Below are positions 1 to 6,732 of a stretch of 7,434 nt of DNA, piece by piece. A program made the position numbers and the translations under genes. The stretch's first letter is position 1; the number at the start of each line of letters is the position of its first letter. Origin of the DNA: Neisseriaceae bacterium (GTDB taxonomy: Bacteria; Pseudomonadota; Gammaproteobacteria; Burkholderiales; UBA11063); the NCBI GenBank assembly GCA_947441745.1, contig CANEUJ010000082.1, positions 1-7,434 on the forward strand, written 5' to 3'. Under the pieces are notes generated by a model that had not been told where the DNA came from, did not search any database, and worked only from the letters and a program-made list of their open reading frames with translations.

Positions 1-82
1 GACATATATCTTATTTACATAAATATATTTCTATATATTGTATCGGTTTCCCGTAAGACTATCTAACTTCAATACCTTCCTT

Positions 83-107
83 GTATACATACATACGTAT
101 GATATAC
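83..107 (-). other. hairpin in the rRNA-type leader
   Basis: Read on the minus strand, GTATA at 103-107 pairs with TATAC at 83-87 and CATAC at 97-101 pairs with GTATG at 88-92. This gives ten base pairs with one bulged base (102) and a four-base loop (93-96). It lies about 45 bases after boxA in the leader transcript, and no U-run follows, so it is not a terminator. It may be a leader structure involved in 16S processing or folding; that role is inference. Confidence 0.5.
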
Positions 108-151
108 TTTTTGGGTATAAGTCAGATGTCCCACATTTATTGATTGTTTTG

Positions 152-164
152 TTTGTTAAAGAAC
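152..164 (-). promoter_or_regulatory. boxA-like Nus antitermination site
   Basis: On the minus strand this reads GTTCTTTAACAAA, close to the rrn boxA consensus TGCTCTTTAACAA. In rRNA operons boxA RNA binds NusB-NusE and loads the antitermination complex that protects untranslated transcripts from Rho. It lies about 30 bases after the predicted transcription start, as expected for an rrn leader. A boxB-like stem just upstream is not convincing. Confidence 0.72.
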
Positions 165-202
165 TTTTTTTTCTTCTCAACTTTCTTTGAAGCGAGATCG
201 GT

Positions 203-232
203 ATTATATACACGACTTAAACCAAATGTCAA
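203..232 (-). promoter_or_regulatory. strong sigma70 promoter, probable rRNA operon promoter
   Basis: On the minus strand a perfect -35 box TTGACA (227-232) is followed after 18 bases by a perfect -10 box TATAAT (203-208). The bases upstream of the -35 box are AT-rich and could act as a weak UP element. Transcription would start near 194-197 and run out of the window to the left, through boxA and the leader hairpin. A double-consensus promoter feeding a long non-coding leader fits stable-RNA transcription. Only one such promoter is visible, whereas E. coli rrn operons have tandem P1 and P2. Confidence 0.78.
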
Positions 233-275
233 AACATTTTAACGGATTATTGTGTAAAGAAGACTTGTTTTTTAT

Positions 276-324
276 AAAAATGAAACAATTTAATAATACT
301 TTCAGTATGTTAAATTATTAAATT
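276..324 (-). terminator. probable intrinsic terminator after bamB
   Basis: Starting three bases after the bamB stop codon, the minus strand has a two-part inverted repeat. Nine bases (AATTTAATA at 316-324 and TATTAAATT at 287-295) form an outer stem, with a seven-base bulge (309-315). ATACT (304-308) and AGTAT (296-300) form an inner stem around a GAA loop. The 3' side is followed by GTTTCATTTTT, giving an interrupted U-run at 276-284. The stem is almost pure AT, so it may be weak, but its position at the end of the gene array and before a new promoter supports a terminator role. Confidence 0.6.
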
Positions 325-326
325 AT

Positions 327-1448
327 TTATTGAATAATTTCCGCAATGACACCATTTCCAGATTGAATAATCACCCTTTTACCATCAGACCATGGATATG
401 CAATTCCGTCCTTAAAGGAAGAGCTTTTCATAGCAACCATTTTGCCATCATTACGATTAAACAAATATATCTTGCCGTCTTTATCTATAACTAAGATATT
501 ATTGTTTAGAAATATTGGAATACTTAAAGAACGATACTGCAAAACATCATTACTCCATATTTTGTTTCCGTTATTTTTATCATAGGCATAAAGCACTCCA
601 TCTTGACTAATACTATATACATTTTGTTCATCAACCAAAACTCCATAACTAGTACTAAAATTGTTTGCCCATATTTTGCTACTATTCATTGCATCAATAC
701 AAGTTATTTTACCATTATAGGTTGCAACACAAATTTGATTCCCATTTAGAACTGGCCTAACAGATACATCATTCATTTTATCCAGCTCTGTTGCACCTGA
801 TGGAATAGCAACATAGTTTTCCCAAATAGGAATCCCAGTATTTAGATTAAGTAATGACATCCTCCCACTTGCTTGACCAACTATTACAACATCTTTACCA
901 ATTATTTGAAAAGTATTGTAAACGCGAAGCGTCAGAGATGGTATTGTTTTTTGATAAACCCATAGTAGACTACCATTTGATGCATTATAAGCTAGAATTT
1001 CAGAATCATTAGTACGAACAACTACAATTCCATTACTTACCTGAGGGGCTTCAACTGAAATAGTAGGTAACTCTGCTTGCCAATTAATCTTTCGAGCTAC
1101 TTTATCAATTGATAATAAATATCCATCTACTGTAGTTACAAAAATTGAATTCGAAGATACTGCAGTACCACTACTAAATTTACGCTTAGAATGAAAATGA
1201 CTTATTACAGTGCCATCAGTTTGATCAATTCGAAATATATTTCCTGCTCTATCTGCAGTAAATATTGTGCCATTGTCAATAGTAGGCACAAAACTAGCTG
1301 CAACACCAGAACTTAATACACCCAGCAACCATTTTATATTTAACTCTTCTGAAAGAACAATATCAGGAACTGGCTTTGGCACTGGATCACTATTAGTTGA
1401 ACAAGCAAGCAAAGCCAATGAAATTAGAAATAGATAGAAAAACTTCAA
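327..1448 (-). CDS. bamB: outer membrane protein assembly factor BamB (lipoprotein)
   Basis: BamB is a lipoprotein of the BAM complex on the periplasmic face of the outer membrane, where it binds BamA and helps insert beta-barrel proteins. The 373-residue product starts with a lipoprotein signal (hydrophobic residues 3-15, lipobox LLAC with Cys16). Ser17 at +2 is compatible with outer-membrane sorting. From about residue 40 to 370 there are repeated PQQ-type beta-propeller blades, with recurring patterns such as DG/NG followed by a hydrophobic strand and IW. The segment at 221-260 (ELDKMNDVSVRPVL, then YNGKITCIDAMNSSKIW) closely follows the E. coli BamB region containing DVDTTPVV. Length is close to the usual 380-390. 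The start is TTG, placed directly after the TGA stop of yfgM (TGATTG); it is the only start in frame that keeps the signal peptide, and no good Shine-Dalgarno sequence precedes it, so translational coupling is likely. The usual next gene, der, is absent; a probable terminator follows. Confidence 0.93.
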   Translation of the reverse strand: MKFFYLFLISLALLACSTNSDPVPKPVPDIVLSEELNIKWLLGVLSSGVAASFVPTIDNGTIFTADRAGNIFRIDQTDGTVISHFHSKRKFSSGTAVSSNSIFVTTVDGYLLSIDKVARKINWQAELPTISVEAPQVSNGIVVVRTNDSEILAYNASNGSLLWVYQKTIPSLTLRVYNTFQIIGKDVVIVGQASGRMSLLNLNTGIPIWENYVAIPSGATELDKMNDVSVRPVLNGNQICVATYNGKITCIDAMNSSKIWANNFSTSYGVLVDEQNVYSISQDGVLYAYDKNNGNKIWSNDVLQYRSLSIPIFLNNNILVIDKDGKIYLFNRNDGKMVAMKSSSFKDGIAYPWSDGKRVIIQSGNGVIAEIIQ

Positions 1449-2078
1449 TCAATTATTACCCAAAACATCCAAACGCATTTGAATACCTTGTGACATGCTT
1501 GAATCTTGACCAGCTTTCTTCAAGGCTTCCTTGTAAGCATCACGTGCTTTAGTCTTATCACCTTGCACAAGATATAAATCACCACGCTTAGAATAGTATA
1601 ATGGATCAAATGCTGGATCATGCTTTTCAAGTAACAGTTTTGTTGCTTTATCATATTTCTTTTCATCAATATAAATATCTGCCAATCTTAATTTGGCAGT
1701 ATTCACCATACCAACATCTTTAGAATTATTTATAACCCAATTTAGTGATTTTGCAGTTTGAGTGAAATCTTTTTTATCCCAAGACATTTTTGCTGATAAC
1801 AAAGTCGCCATTGTTGCATACTCAGTTGAAGAATAATCACTTTGTAATTCTTTGCTCACCTCTAATACCTTATTAGCATCTTTAGAATTATAGGCACTAG
1901 TAAACGCCTCATAAACTAAAGCAGCATCAGCAGCACGAATCGAATTACGCGAATTCCACCAAGTATTTACCCCGTATGCAATTAAAGCAATGATAACTAA
2001 CCCAACAACATACTTCCCAGCTTTTTGCCAAAAATATTGTAAATTATTATTTTGTTCATGTAAATCAAATTTTGACAT
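1449..2078 (-). CDS. yfgM: YfgM family protein, ancillary SecYEG subunit / periplasmic TPR protein
   Basis: YfgM is an inner-membrane protein that in E. coli associates with SecYEG and the chaperone PpiD and helps hand exported proteins to periplasmic chaperones. The 209-residue product has a short cytoplasmic N-terminus, one transmembrane segment at about 23-41 (YVVGLVIIALIAYGVNTWW), and a helical periplasmic domain. A recognisable TPR unit sits at about 161-190, with weaker TPR-like helices around 50-150. This is the domain plan of the TPR_21 family, and length matches E. coli YfgM (about 206). ATG start with an upstream GGA about ten bases away. It begins one base after the hisS stop and its TGA abuts the bamB start. 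Its place between hisS and bamB, conserved in gammaproteobacteria, strongly supports the assignment. Confidence 0.92.
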   Translation of the reverse strand: MSKFDLHEQNNNLQYFWQKAGKYVVGLVIIALIAYGVNTWWNSRNSIRAADAALVYEAFTSAYNSKDANKVLEVSKELQSDYSSTEYATMATLLSAKMSWDKKDFTQTAKSLNWVINNSKDVGMVNTAKLRLADIYIDEKKYDKATKLLLEKHDPAFDPLYYSKRGDLYLVQGDKTKARDAYKEALKKAGQDSSMSQGIQMRLDVLGNN

Positions 2079-2079
2079 A

Positions 2080-3360
2080 TTATTTTTCCAATCTATACTT
2101 ATGTTTATGTAAAAAATTAAGCAAATCCTCTACAGCTACTGACTCTTGAGTCTGCCTATCCATAGATTTTACCATGACTTGATTGTTCGATACTTCAGTT
2201 TCACCGACAATCACAGTAAATTTACATTTTAGACCATCAGCTTTTTTTAACTGCGACTTAAAACTATTTAGTCCAAAGTTCTGCACCACAGACAAACCAG
2301 CATCACGAATAATACCCGCAATTTCAAATGCAAAAACTTGAGTTTCTGAACCTGAAGTAGCAATAAACACATCAGGAAAAGCTCTATTAGGAGTAATATT
2401 TAGTGCTTCAAGTTCAAGTAATATACGCTCAAGACCAATAGCGAAACCTATTGCATAATTATCTTTGCCACTTAACTCTTTAACCAATGAATCATAACGA
2501 CCACCAGCAGCAACAGTGCCTTGCGCTCCAAGATTTGAGCTAACCCACTCAAACACTGATAAGTTATAATAATCTAAACCCCGAACCAATCTAGGGTTTT
2601 CGATAAATTCAATACCAAGATTCGTTAAATAGCTTTTCCATAAAGTATAATGCTCTAACGAGTTACTACCCAAATAGTCGATTAACATTGGAGCATTAGT
2701 AACTAATTCCTGCATAGCTGGGTTTTTAGTATCTAAAATCCTAAGTGGGTTTTTGTATAAACGCTTTGTGGCATCTTCGTCAAGCAAATTAATATTTTGT
2801 TCAAAATACTTGATAAGCTTAGCTCGGTGCGTAGCTCTTTCTTCAAGATTACCAAGGCAGTTTATATGTAATTGAAGATTCTTAATCCCTAAGCGTTGCC
2901 ACAAATCTCGAAGCATAAGTATAATTTCACTATCTATATCAGGGTCTTTAAAACCAAGAGCTTCAACACCTAGCTGATGAAACTGACGATAACGACCTTT
3001 TTGAGGGCGTTCATGACGAAACATTGGCCCAATATACCATAGTTTTTGTGTTTTATTATACAGTAACTCATGTTGAATTACTGAGCGAAGGACTCCAGCT
3101 GTCCCCTCTGGACGCAAGGTCAAACTATCATCATTTAGCTTATCGGTAAAAGTATACATTTCTTTTTCAACTATGTCTGTTGCATCCCCTATAGAACGCG
3201 TAAATAACTTAGTACCTTCAACTATTGGGGTTCTAATGTTCTCATAACCATAACTAAATAACCATTTACGTAATTGCTCCTCCAGCCATAACCAGGAATG
3301 AGAATCTTCAGGTAATATATCATTCATACCTTTAACAGAATTAATTTTTTGTATAGCCAT
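2080..3360 (-). CDS. hisS: histidyl-tRNA synthetase
   Basis: This cytoplasmic class II aminoacyl-tRNA synthetase charges tRNA-His using ATP and histidine. The 426-residue protein has the full family layout. GMNDILP near the N-terminus (11-17) and TLRPEGT (81-87) are typical. Motif 2 is FRHERPQKGRYRQF (114-127). The histidine-specific LVRGLDYY signature (258-265) contains Arg260, matching the catalytic Arg259 of E. coli. A second signature is AQGTVAAGGRYDSLV (279-293), and motif 3 is AIGFAIGLERI (303-313). The C-terminal anticodon-binding domain covers about 328-426. Length equals that of E. coli HisS (424) and all key residues are present, so it looks functional. ATG start; the upstream Shine-Dalgarno is weak. 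It starts two bases after the rmlB stop, so it may be transcribed from the polysaccharide genes as well as from any internal promoter. Confidence 0.98.
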   Translation of the reverse strand: MAIQKINSVKGMNDILPEDSHSWLWLEEQLRKWLFSYGYENIRTPIVEGTKLFTRSIGDATDIVEKEMYTFTDKLNDDSLTLRPEGTAGVLRSVIQHELLYNKTQKLWYIGPMFRHERPQKGRYRQFHQLGVEALGFKDPDIDSEIILMLRDLWQRLGIKNLQLHINCLGNLEERATHRAKLIKYFEQNINLLDEDATKRLYKNPLRILDTKNPAMQELVTNAPMLIDYLGSNSLEHYTLWKSYLTNLGIEFIENPRLVRGLDYYNLSVFEWVSSNLGAQGTVAAGGRYDSLVKELSGKDNYAIGFAIGLERILLELEALNITPNRAFPDVFIATSGSETQVFAFEIAGIIRDAGLSVVQNFGLNSFKSQLKKADGLKCKFTVIVGETEVSNNQVMVKSMDRQTQESVAVEDLLNFLHKHKYRLEK

Positions 3361-3362
3361 CT

Positions 3363-4424
3363 TTATCTATTCTCATAATTTTTGTTTATCCATTTTTGAT
3401 AATCACCGCTTTGTACATGTTCTACCCATTCTTTATTATCAAGAAACCATTGAATAGTTATTCTAATCCCACTATCAAAGTCTTCTAGTGGTGTCCATCC
3501 AAGATCGCGTATAATTTTGGTAGGATCCATAGCATAACGATAATCATGCCCCTGTCTATCAGACACAAATGAAATTAAATCAGCATAGCTCTTTCCATCA
3601 ACTCGTGGTTTAAGCTCATCAAGAATACTACAAATAGTATTTACAACCTGAATATTATTTCTTTCATTATGACCTCCAATACAATAGCTCTCCCCAATAA
3701 CCCCTCGTTCAAAAGCCAATAACAAACCACGTGCATGATCATCAACATACAGCCAATCACGAATATTTTCACCACTCCCATAAACTGGCAATGGTTTTAA
3801 TTGTAATGCATTATTAATAATTAGTGGAATTAGTTTTTCTGGAAAATGATATGGTCCATAATTATTTGTGCAGTTAGTAATTACAATTGGAAAGCTATAA
3901 GTATGATACCACGCTTTAACCAATAAATCACTACTTGCCTTACTAGCTGAATAAGGTGACCTTGGGTCATAGGAAGTTGACTCACAAAAATAACCTGTTT
4001 CTCCTAAAGATCCAAATACTTCATCTGTAGATACATGAACGAATTTGAAATTACTTTTATCATCTAAGCTATCATAGTACGTTTTTGCACACGCTAACAA
4101 ATTATAAGTGCCAACAATATTAGTTTGGATGAACTCATTTGGTGCAGTAATTGATCTATCAACATGAGACTCTGCGGCTAAGTGAATGATTCCACAGGGT
4201 TTATATTTATTAAAGAGTTTATTAATCTTTTCAAAATCACAAATATCAGCATGTTCAAAACTATAATTAGGGCTATTCTCTATAGATTTTAAAGACTCCA
4301 AATTACCAGCATAAGTAAGCTTATCAATATTAATTATTGAATAATTTGTATTATTAACTAACAATCTAACTAAAGCAGAACCAATAAAACCTGCCCCACC
4401 AGTAACAAATAAATATTTACTCAT
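3363..4424 (-). CDS. rmlB: dTDP-glucose 4,6-dehydratase
   Basis: RmlB uses bound NAD+ to convert dTDP-glucose into dTDP-4-keto-6-deoxyglucose, the branch point for dTDP-rhamnose and for amino-deoxysugars such as Qui4N. The 353-residue protein is an extended short-chain dehydrogenase. It shows the NAD-binding TGGAGFIGS at 8-16, HLAAESHVDRS at 81-91, the catalytic Thr133-Asp134-Glu135 triad in STDEVFG, and the YxxxK pair Tyr158/Lys162 in YSASKASSD. NNYGPYHFPEKLIP (187-200) and the sugar-nucleotide region RDWLYVDDHARG (222-233) are also typical. Length is normal (about 350-360). ATG start with AAGG nine bases upstream. It lies 19 bases after rmlA and two bases before hisS. RmlC and RmlD are not in the window, so the final sugar cannot be told; in Francisella tularensis the equivalent gene, wbtM, serves the O-antigen. 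The name rfbB is a synonym. Confidence 0.97.
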   Translation of the reverse strand: MSKYLFVTGGAGFIGSALVRLLVNNTNYSIINIDKLTYAGNLESLKSIENSPNYSFEHADICDFEKINKLFNKYKPCGIIHLAAESHVDRSITAPNEFIQTNIVGTYNLLACAKTYYDSLDDKSNFKFVHVSTDEVFGSLGETGYFCESTSYDPRSPYSASKASSDLLVKAWYHTYSFPIVITNCTNNYGPYHFPEKLIPLIINNALQLKPLPVYGSGENIRDWLYVDDHARGLLLAFERGVIGESYCIGGHNERNNIQVVNTICSILDELKPRVDGKSYADLISFVSDRQGHDYRYAMDPTKIIRDLGWTPLEDFDSGIRITIQWFLDNKEWVEHVQSGDYQKWINKNYENR

Positions 4425-4443
4425 TCAAGCCAACCTTAAAACA

Positions 4444-5310
4444 TCACAAAACAATTTTACGCAAATACTCAGCATATGTACTTTTACCCATAGTTTTAAG
4501 CATCTCTTTAACATTATCAATGCTAATAAACCCCTTATGAAGTGCAATTTCTTCCAAACAAGCTATCTTTATTCCCTGTATATTTTCTACTGTTTGGATA
4601 AAATTGGCAGCTTCAAGTAATGAGTGGTGAGTACCAGTATCAAGCCATGCAAAACCACGCTCTAAGATTTCTACATTTAATAAACCTTTTTCAAGATAAA
4701 TACGATTCAGATCAGTTATTTCTAACTCACCTCGATGAGAAGGTTTAATGGTTTTTGCATATTCAACAACATTTTCATCATAGAAATATAATCCAGTTAC
4801 AGCATAATTTGATTTTGGAGTACTAGGTTTTTCTTCAAGACTAATAGCCTTTTTATTATCATCAAATTCAACAACCCCAAACCTGCTAGGATCTGAGACA
4901 TGGTAAGCAAACACTGAAGAACCCTTATTAGAAACTGCCTGTTTCAATAATTTAGTAACACCATTACCATAGAATATATTATCGCCCAATATCAAGCATG
5001 CGGGACTTCCATCAAGAAAATCCTCTCCTATTAAAAACGCCTGGGCTAAACCATCAGGACTTTCTTGTACTTTATACTGTAGCTTAATTCCCCACTGACT
5101 TCCATTTCCCAATAGTTGCTCAAATCTAACAATGTCATGCTGTGTTGAAATTATCAATATATCCTTAATTTCCGCCAACATTAAAATCGATAATGAATAA
5201 TAAATCATTGGTTTATCATACACAGGTAATAATTGCTTAGACACTGCATTAGTTGCTGGATACAAACGTGTTCCGTTACCACCAGCTAAAATAATCCCTT
5301 TATAATTCAT
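4444..5310 (-). CDS. rmlA: glucose-1-phosphate thymidylyltransferase
   Basis: RmlA joins glucose-1-phosphate and dTTP to give dTDP-glucose and pyrophosphate, the substrate for RmlB encoded just downstream. The 288-residue protein has the nucleotidyltransferase signature LAGGNGTRLYPAT at 8-20, followed by SKQLLPVYDKPMIYY (24-38). LGDNIFYG (108-115) holds the metal-binding Asp110. EEKP is at 159-162, GELEITDLN at 194-202, and WLDTGTH at 222-228 with the second metal-site Asp224. Length equals the usual 286-293. ATG start with GGGG about seven bases upstream. It starts 18 bases after wbaP. The order rmlA-rmlB with no rmlC or rmlD resembles wbtL-wbtM of the F. tularensis O-antigen cluster rather than the common rmlBDAC order. 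Feedback inhibition by the dTDP-sugar end product is known for the family. Synonym rfbA. Confidence 0.97.
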   Translation of the reverse strand: MNYKGIILAGGNGTRLYPATNAVSKQLLPVYDKPMIYYSLSILMLAEIKDILIISTQHDIVRFEQLLGNGSQWGIKLQYKVQESPDGLAQAFLIGEDFLDGSPACLILGDNIFYGNGVTKLLKQAVSNKGSSVFAYHVSDPSRFGVVEFDDNKKAISLEEKPSTPKSNYAVTGLYFYDENVVEYAKTIKPSHRGELEITDLNRIYLEKGLLNVEILERGFAWLDTGTHHSLLEAANFIQTVENIQGIKIACLEEIALHKGFISIDNVKEMLKTMGKSTYAEYLRKIVL

Positions 5311-5328
5311 AAATAAACCCCAATAATA

Positions 5329-6732
5329 TTAATATGCACCATTTCTTTTTAAGACCACTTGAATTGTTTTTAATAAAATCACAAAATCATACCACAGTGA
5401 CCAATTTTTTATATAACAAACATCTAATCGTACGCGATTAGTATAATCTATATCATTACGTCCACTAATTTGCCATAATCCAGTTATACCAGGAGATACT
5501 AACTTATAATAATAAAAATCATCTTTATACTTGTTTATTTCAGCCTCAACAATAGGACGAGGCCCAACCAAACTCATATCACCAAGTAAAACATTAAATA
5601 ACTGAGGTAGCTCATCCAGACTACTTTTACGCAGGAACTTACCAATTGGTGTTACTCTCGGATCATTTTTAAGTTTGAAATCCTTTTCCCATTCAAGTCT
5701 TACCTCTTCATTATTAGCCAATAATTCAGTTAGAATTTCCTGACTATTATTGTACATTGTTTTAAACTTGAGACAATAAAATAAGTTTCCATTTTTACCA
5801 ATTCTTTTATGCCTAAACAACATGCCTCTTTTAGTGCTGGTAATTATAAAAACACTAATTAATACCAAAAAAGGGGATAAAAGTATTATTGCAATTGAGG
5901 AACATATTATATCAGTTACTCTCTTAATAATACGATTTAAGCGTCTTCCAAGATTGTTCTGTAAACGTAAAAATAATTGATCATCACCAAAAAAATGCTC
6001 TACCTCTGCTCCATATAAAGGCAAACCACTAATATCTGGTACAATAGATACAAAGGTATAATGTCTTTGTAACAGATTAATCTGTCTTATATGAGTCACA
6101 ATTTCATTACTATTTAATGCTACCACAATCTCAGTATCCGAGTTATTTAATGAATGATTTAATATACTTTCATAACTTATAATAGGAATATTAAGTTGGG
6201 CTTTTGAGTGTTGATTTAAGTCAAATGATATTAAGCCAATTATTTTATAACCGAGAAATTTATTATTAGATAATAAATTTACTGCATTACTCGCGGTTTT
6301 ACCAGTGCCAATTATATAAACATCCCTTACCCATAATCCTAGATAACATAAAATATATTTAGTTAAATAACGAAATATAGGTAAAATAAATAATAATCCA
6401 AACCAAAATATTACATTAAAACCCTTAATAATATGGTGAGAAATTAAAAAACCAAACCCCATGTGTAAGATTGCAAAAACAAAAATCGTCTTAGCAATTA
6501 AACCTACCTCTTCCCACGTTGGACGTCTTTTGACATACTGCTCTTGATACCAAAATACAAAAATTACAATCAACCCGCCAAATTTTGCAATACCAACTGA
6601 CTTAATAGTTATATGCTCAATATTTGGGGTGATTATTTCTAAAAACTCACGAGCTAGAATGAAGCATAGTACTAATGAAAAGATATCTGATAAAATCAAA
6701 CAGATACGTTGGATGAGAATTTTACTTTTCAT
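5329..6732 (-). CDS. wbaP: WbaP-type undecaprenyl-phosphate sugar-1-phosphate transferase (initiating enzyme)
   Basis: This inner-membrane enzyme starts a surface polysaccharide by moving a sugar-1-phosphate from a nucleotide sugar to undecaprenyl phosphate on the cytoplasmic side. The 467-residue protein is a large polyprenyl-phosphate hexose-1-phosphate transferase. About four transmembrane helices lie in residues 10-125, with the family motif KRRPTWEE at 68-75. A nucleotide-binding-like domain begins with VYIIGTGKTA (138-147). A membrane hairpin covers about 276-298, after KRVTD (270-274), and the catalytic bacterial sugar transferase domain runs to the end. That domain shows FKTM (323-326), the Asp373-Glu374 dyad in SLDELPQ, LVGPRP (388-393) and PGITGLWQISGRN (414-426). 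Size and motifs match Salmonella WbaP (476 residues), which transfers galactose-1-phosphate, but sugar specificity cannot be read from sequence. Its ATG overlaps the upstream glycosyltransferase by 11 bases, which implies coupled translation. Confidence 0.9.
   Translation of the reverse strand: MKSKILIQRICLILSDIFSLVLCFILAREFLEIITPNIEHITIKSVGIAKFGGLIVIFVFWYQEQYVKRRPTWEEVGLIAKTIFVFAILHMGFGFLISHHIIKGFNVIFWFGLLFILPIFRYLTKYILCYLGLWVRDVYIIGTGKTASNAVNLLSNNKFLGYKIIGLISFDLNQHSKAQLNIPIISYESILNHSLNNSDTEIVVALNSNEIVTHIRQINLLQRHYTFVSIVPDISGLPLYGAEVEHFFGDDQLFLRLQNNLGRRLNRIIKRVTDIICSSIAIILLSPFLVLISVFIITSTKRGMLFRHKRIGKNGNLFYCLKFKTMYNNSQEILTELLANNEEVRLEWEKDFKLKNDPRVTPIGKFLRKSSLDELPQLFNVLLGDMSLVGPRPIVEAEINKYKDDFYYYKLVSPGITGLWQISGRNDIDYTNRVRLDVCYIKNWSLWYDFVILLKTIQVVLKRNGAY

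Larger units (their letters stand above)
1..196 (-). other. 5' leader of a probable rRNA operon (partial; 16S lies beyond the left edge)
   Basis: This gene-free stretch lies directly downstream of a consensus sigma70 promoter on the minus strand. It carries a boxA-like antitermination sequence at 152-164, then a TGTGGGA segment (129-135) that resembles the TGTGTGGGC segment following boxA in E. coli rrn leaders, then a hairpin at 83-107. Together these match the plan of an rRNA operon leader read leftward. No 16S sequence is inside the window; in known leaders the 16S 5' end lies roughly 100-200 bases after boxA, so it should start just left of base 1. Because a strong promoter sits immediately upstream, this is more likely the operon leader than the 16S-23S spacer. 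The transcription start near 196 is estimated from the -10 box. A 60-codon open frame across 31-213 has no family resemblance and I do not regard it as a gene. Confidence 0.72.

Noticed and set aside
22..39. AT-only inverted repeat AATATA/TATATT
   Set aside because: Six AT pairs in very AT-rich sequence are expected by chance and have no supporting context.
165..196. boxB-like stem between the promoter and boxA
   Set aside because: Only CTTC/GAAG pairs cleanly with a long loop; too weak to claim.
31..213. A 60-codon minus-strand open frame
   Set aside because: It lies across the rRNA-type leader, overlaps the -10 box and boxA, and has a low-complexity, lysine-rich product with no recognisable family.
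3363..3420. Possible internal promoter for hisS in the 3' end of rmlB
   Set aside because: TTATCA and TATGAG can be paired on the minus strand, but both are poor matches in AT-rich DNA and the spacing is not ideal, so I do not call it.
4425..4443. Possible promoter or terminator between rmlA and rmlB
   Set aside because: Only 19 bases, holding an AAGG ribosome-binding site but no inverted repeat or -10/-35 pair.
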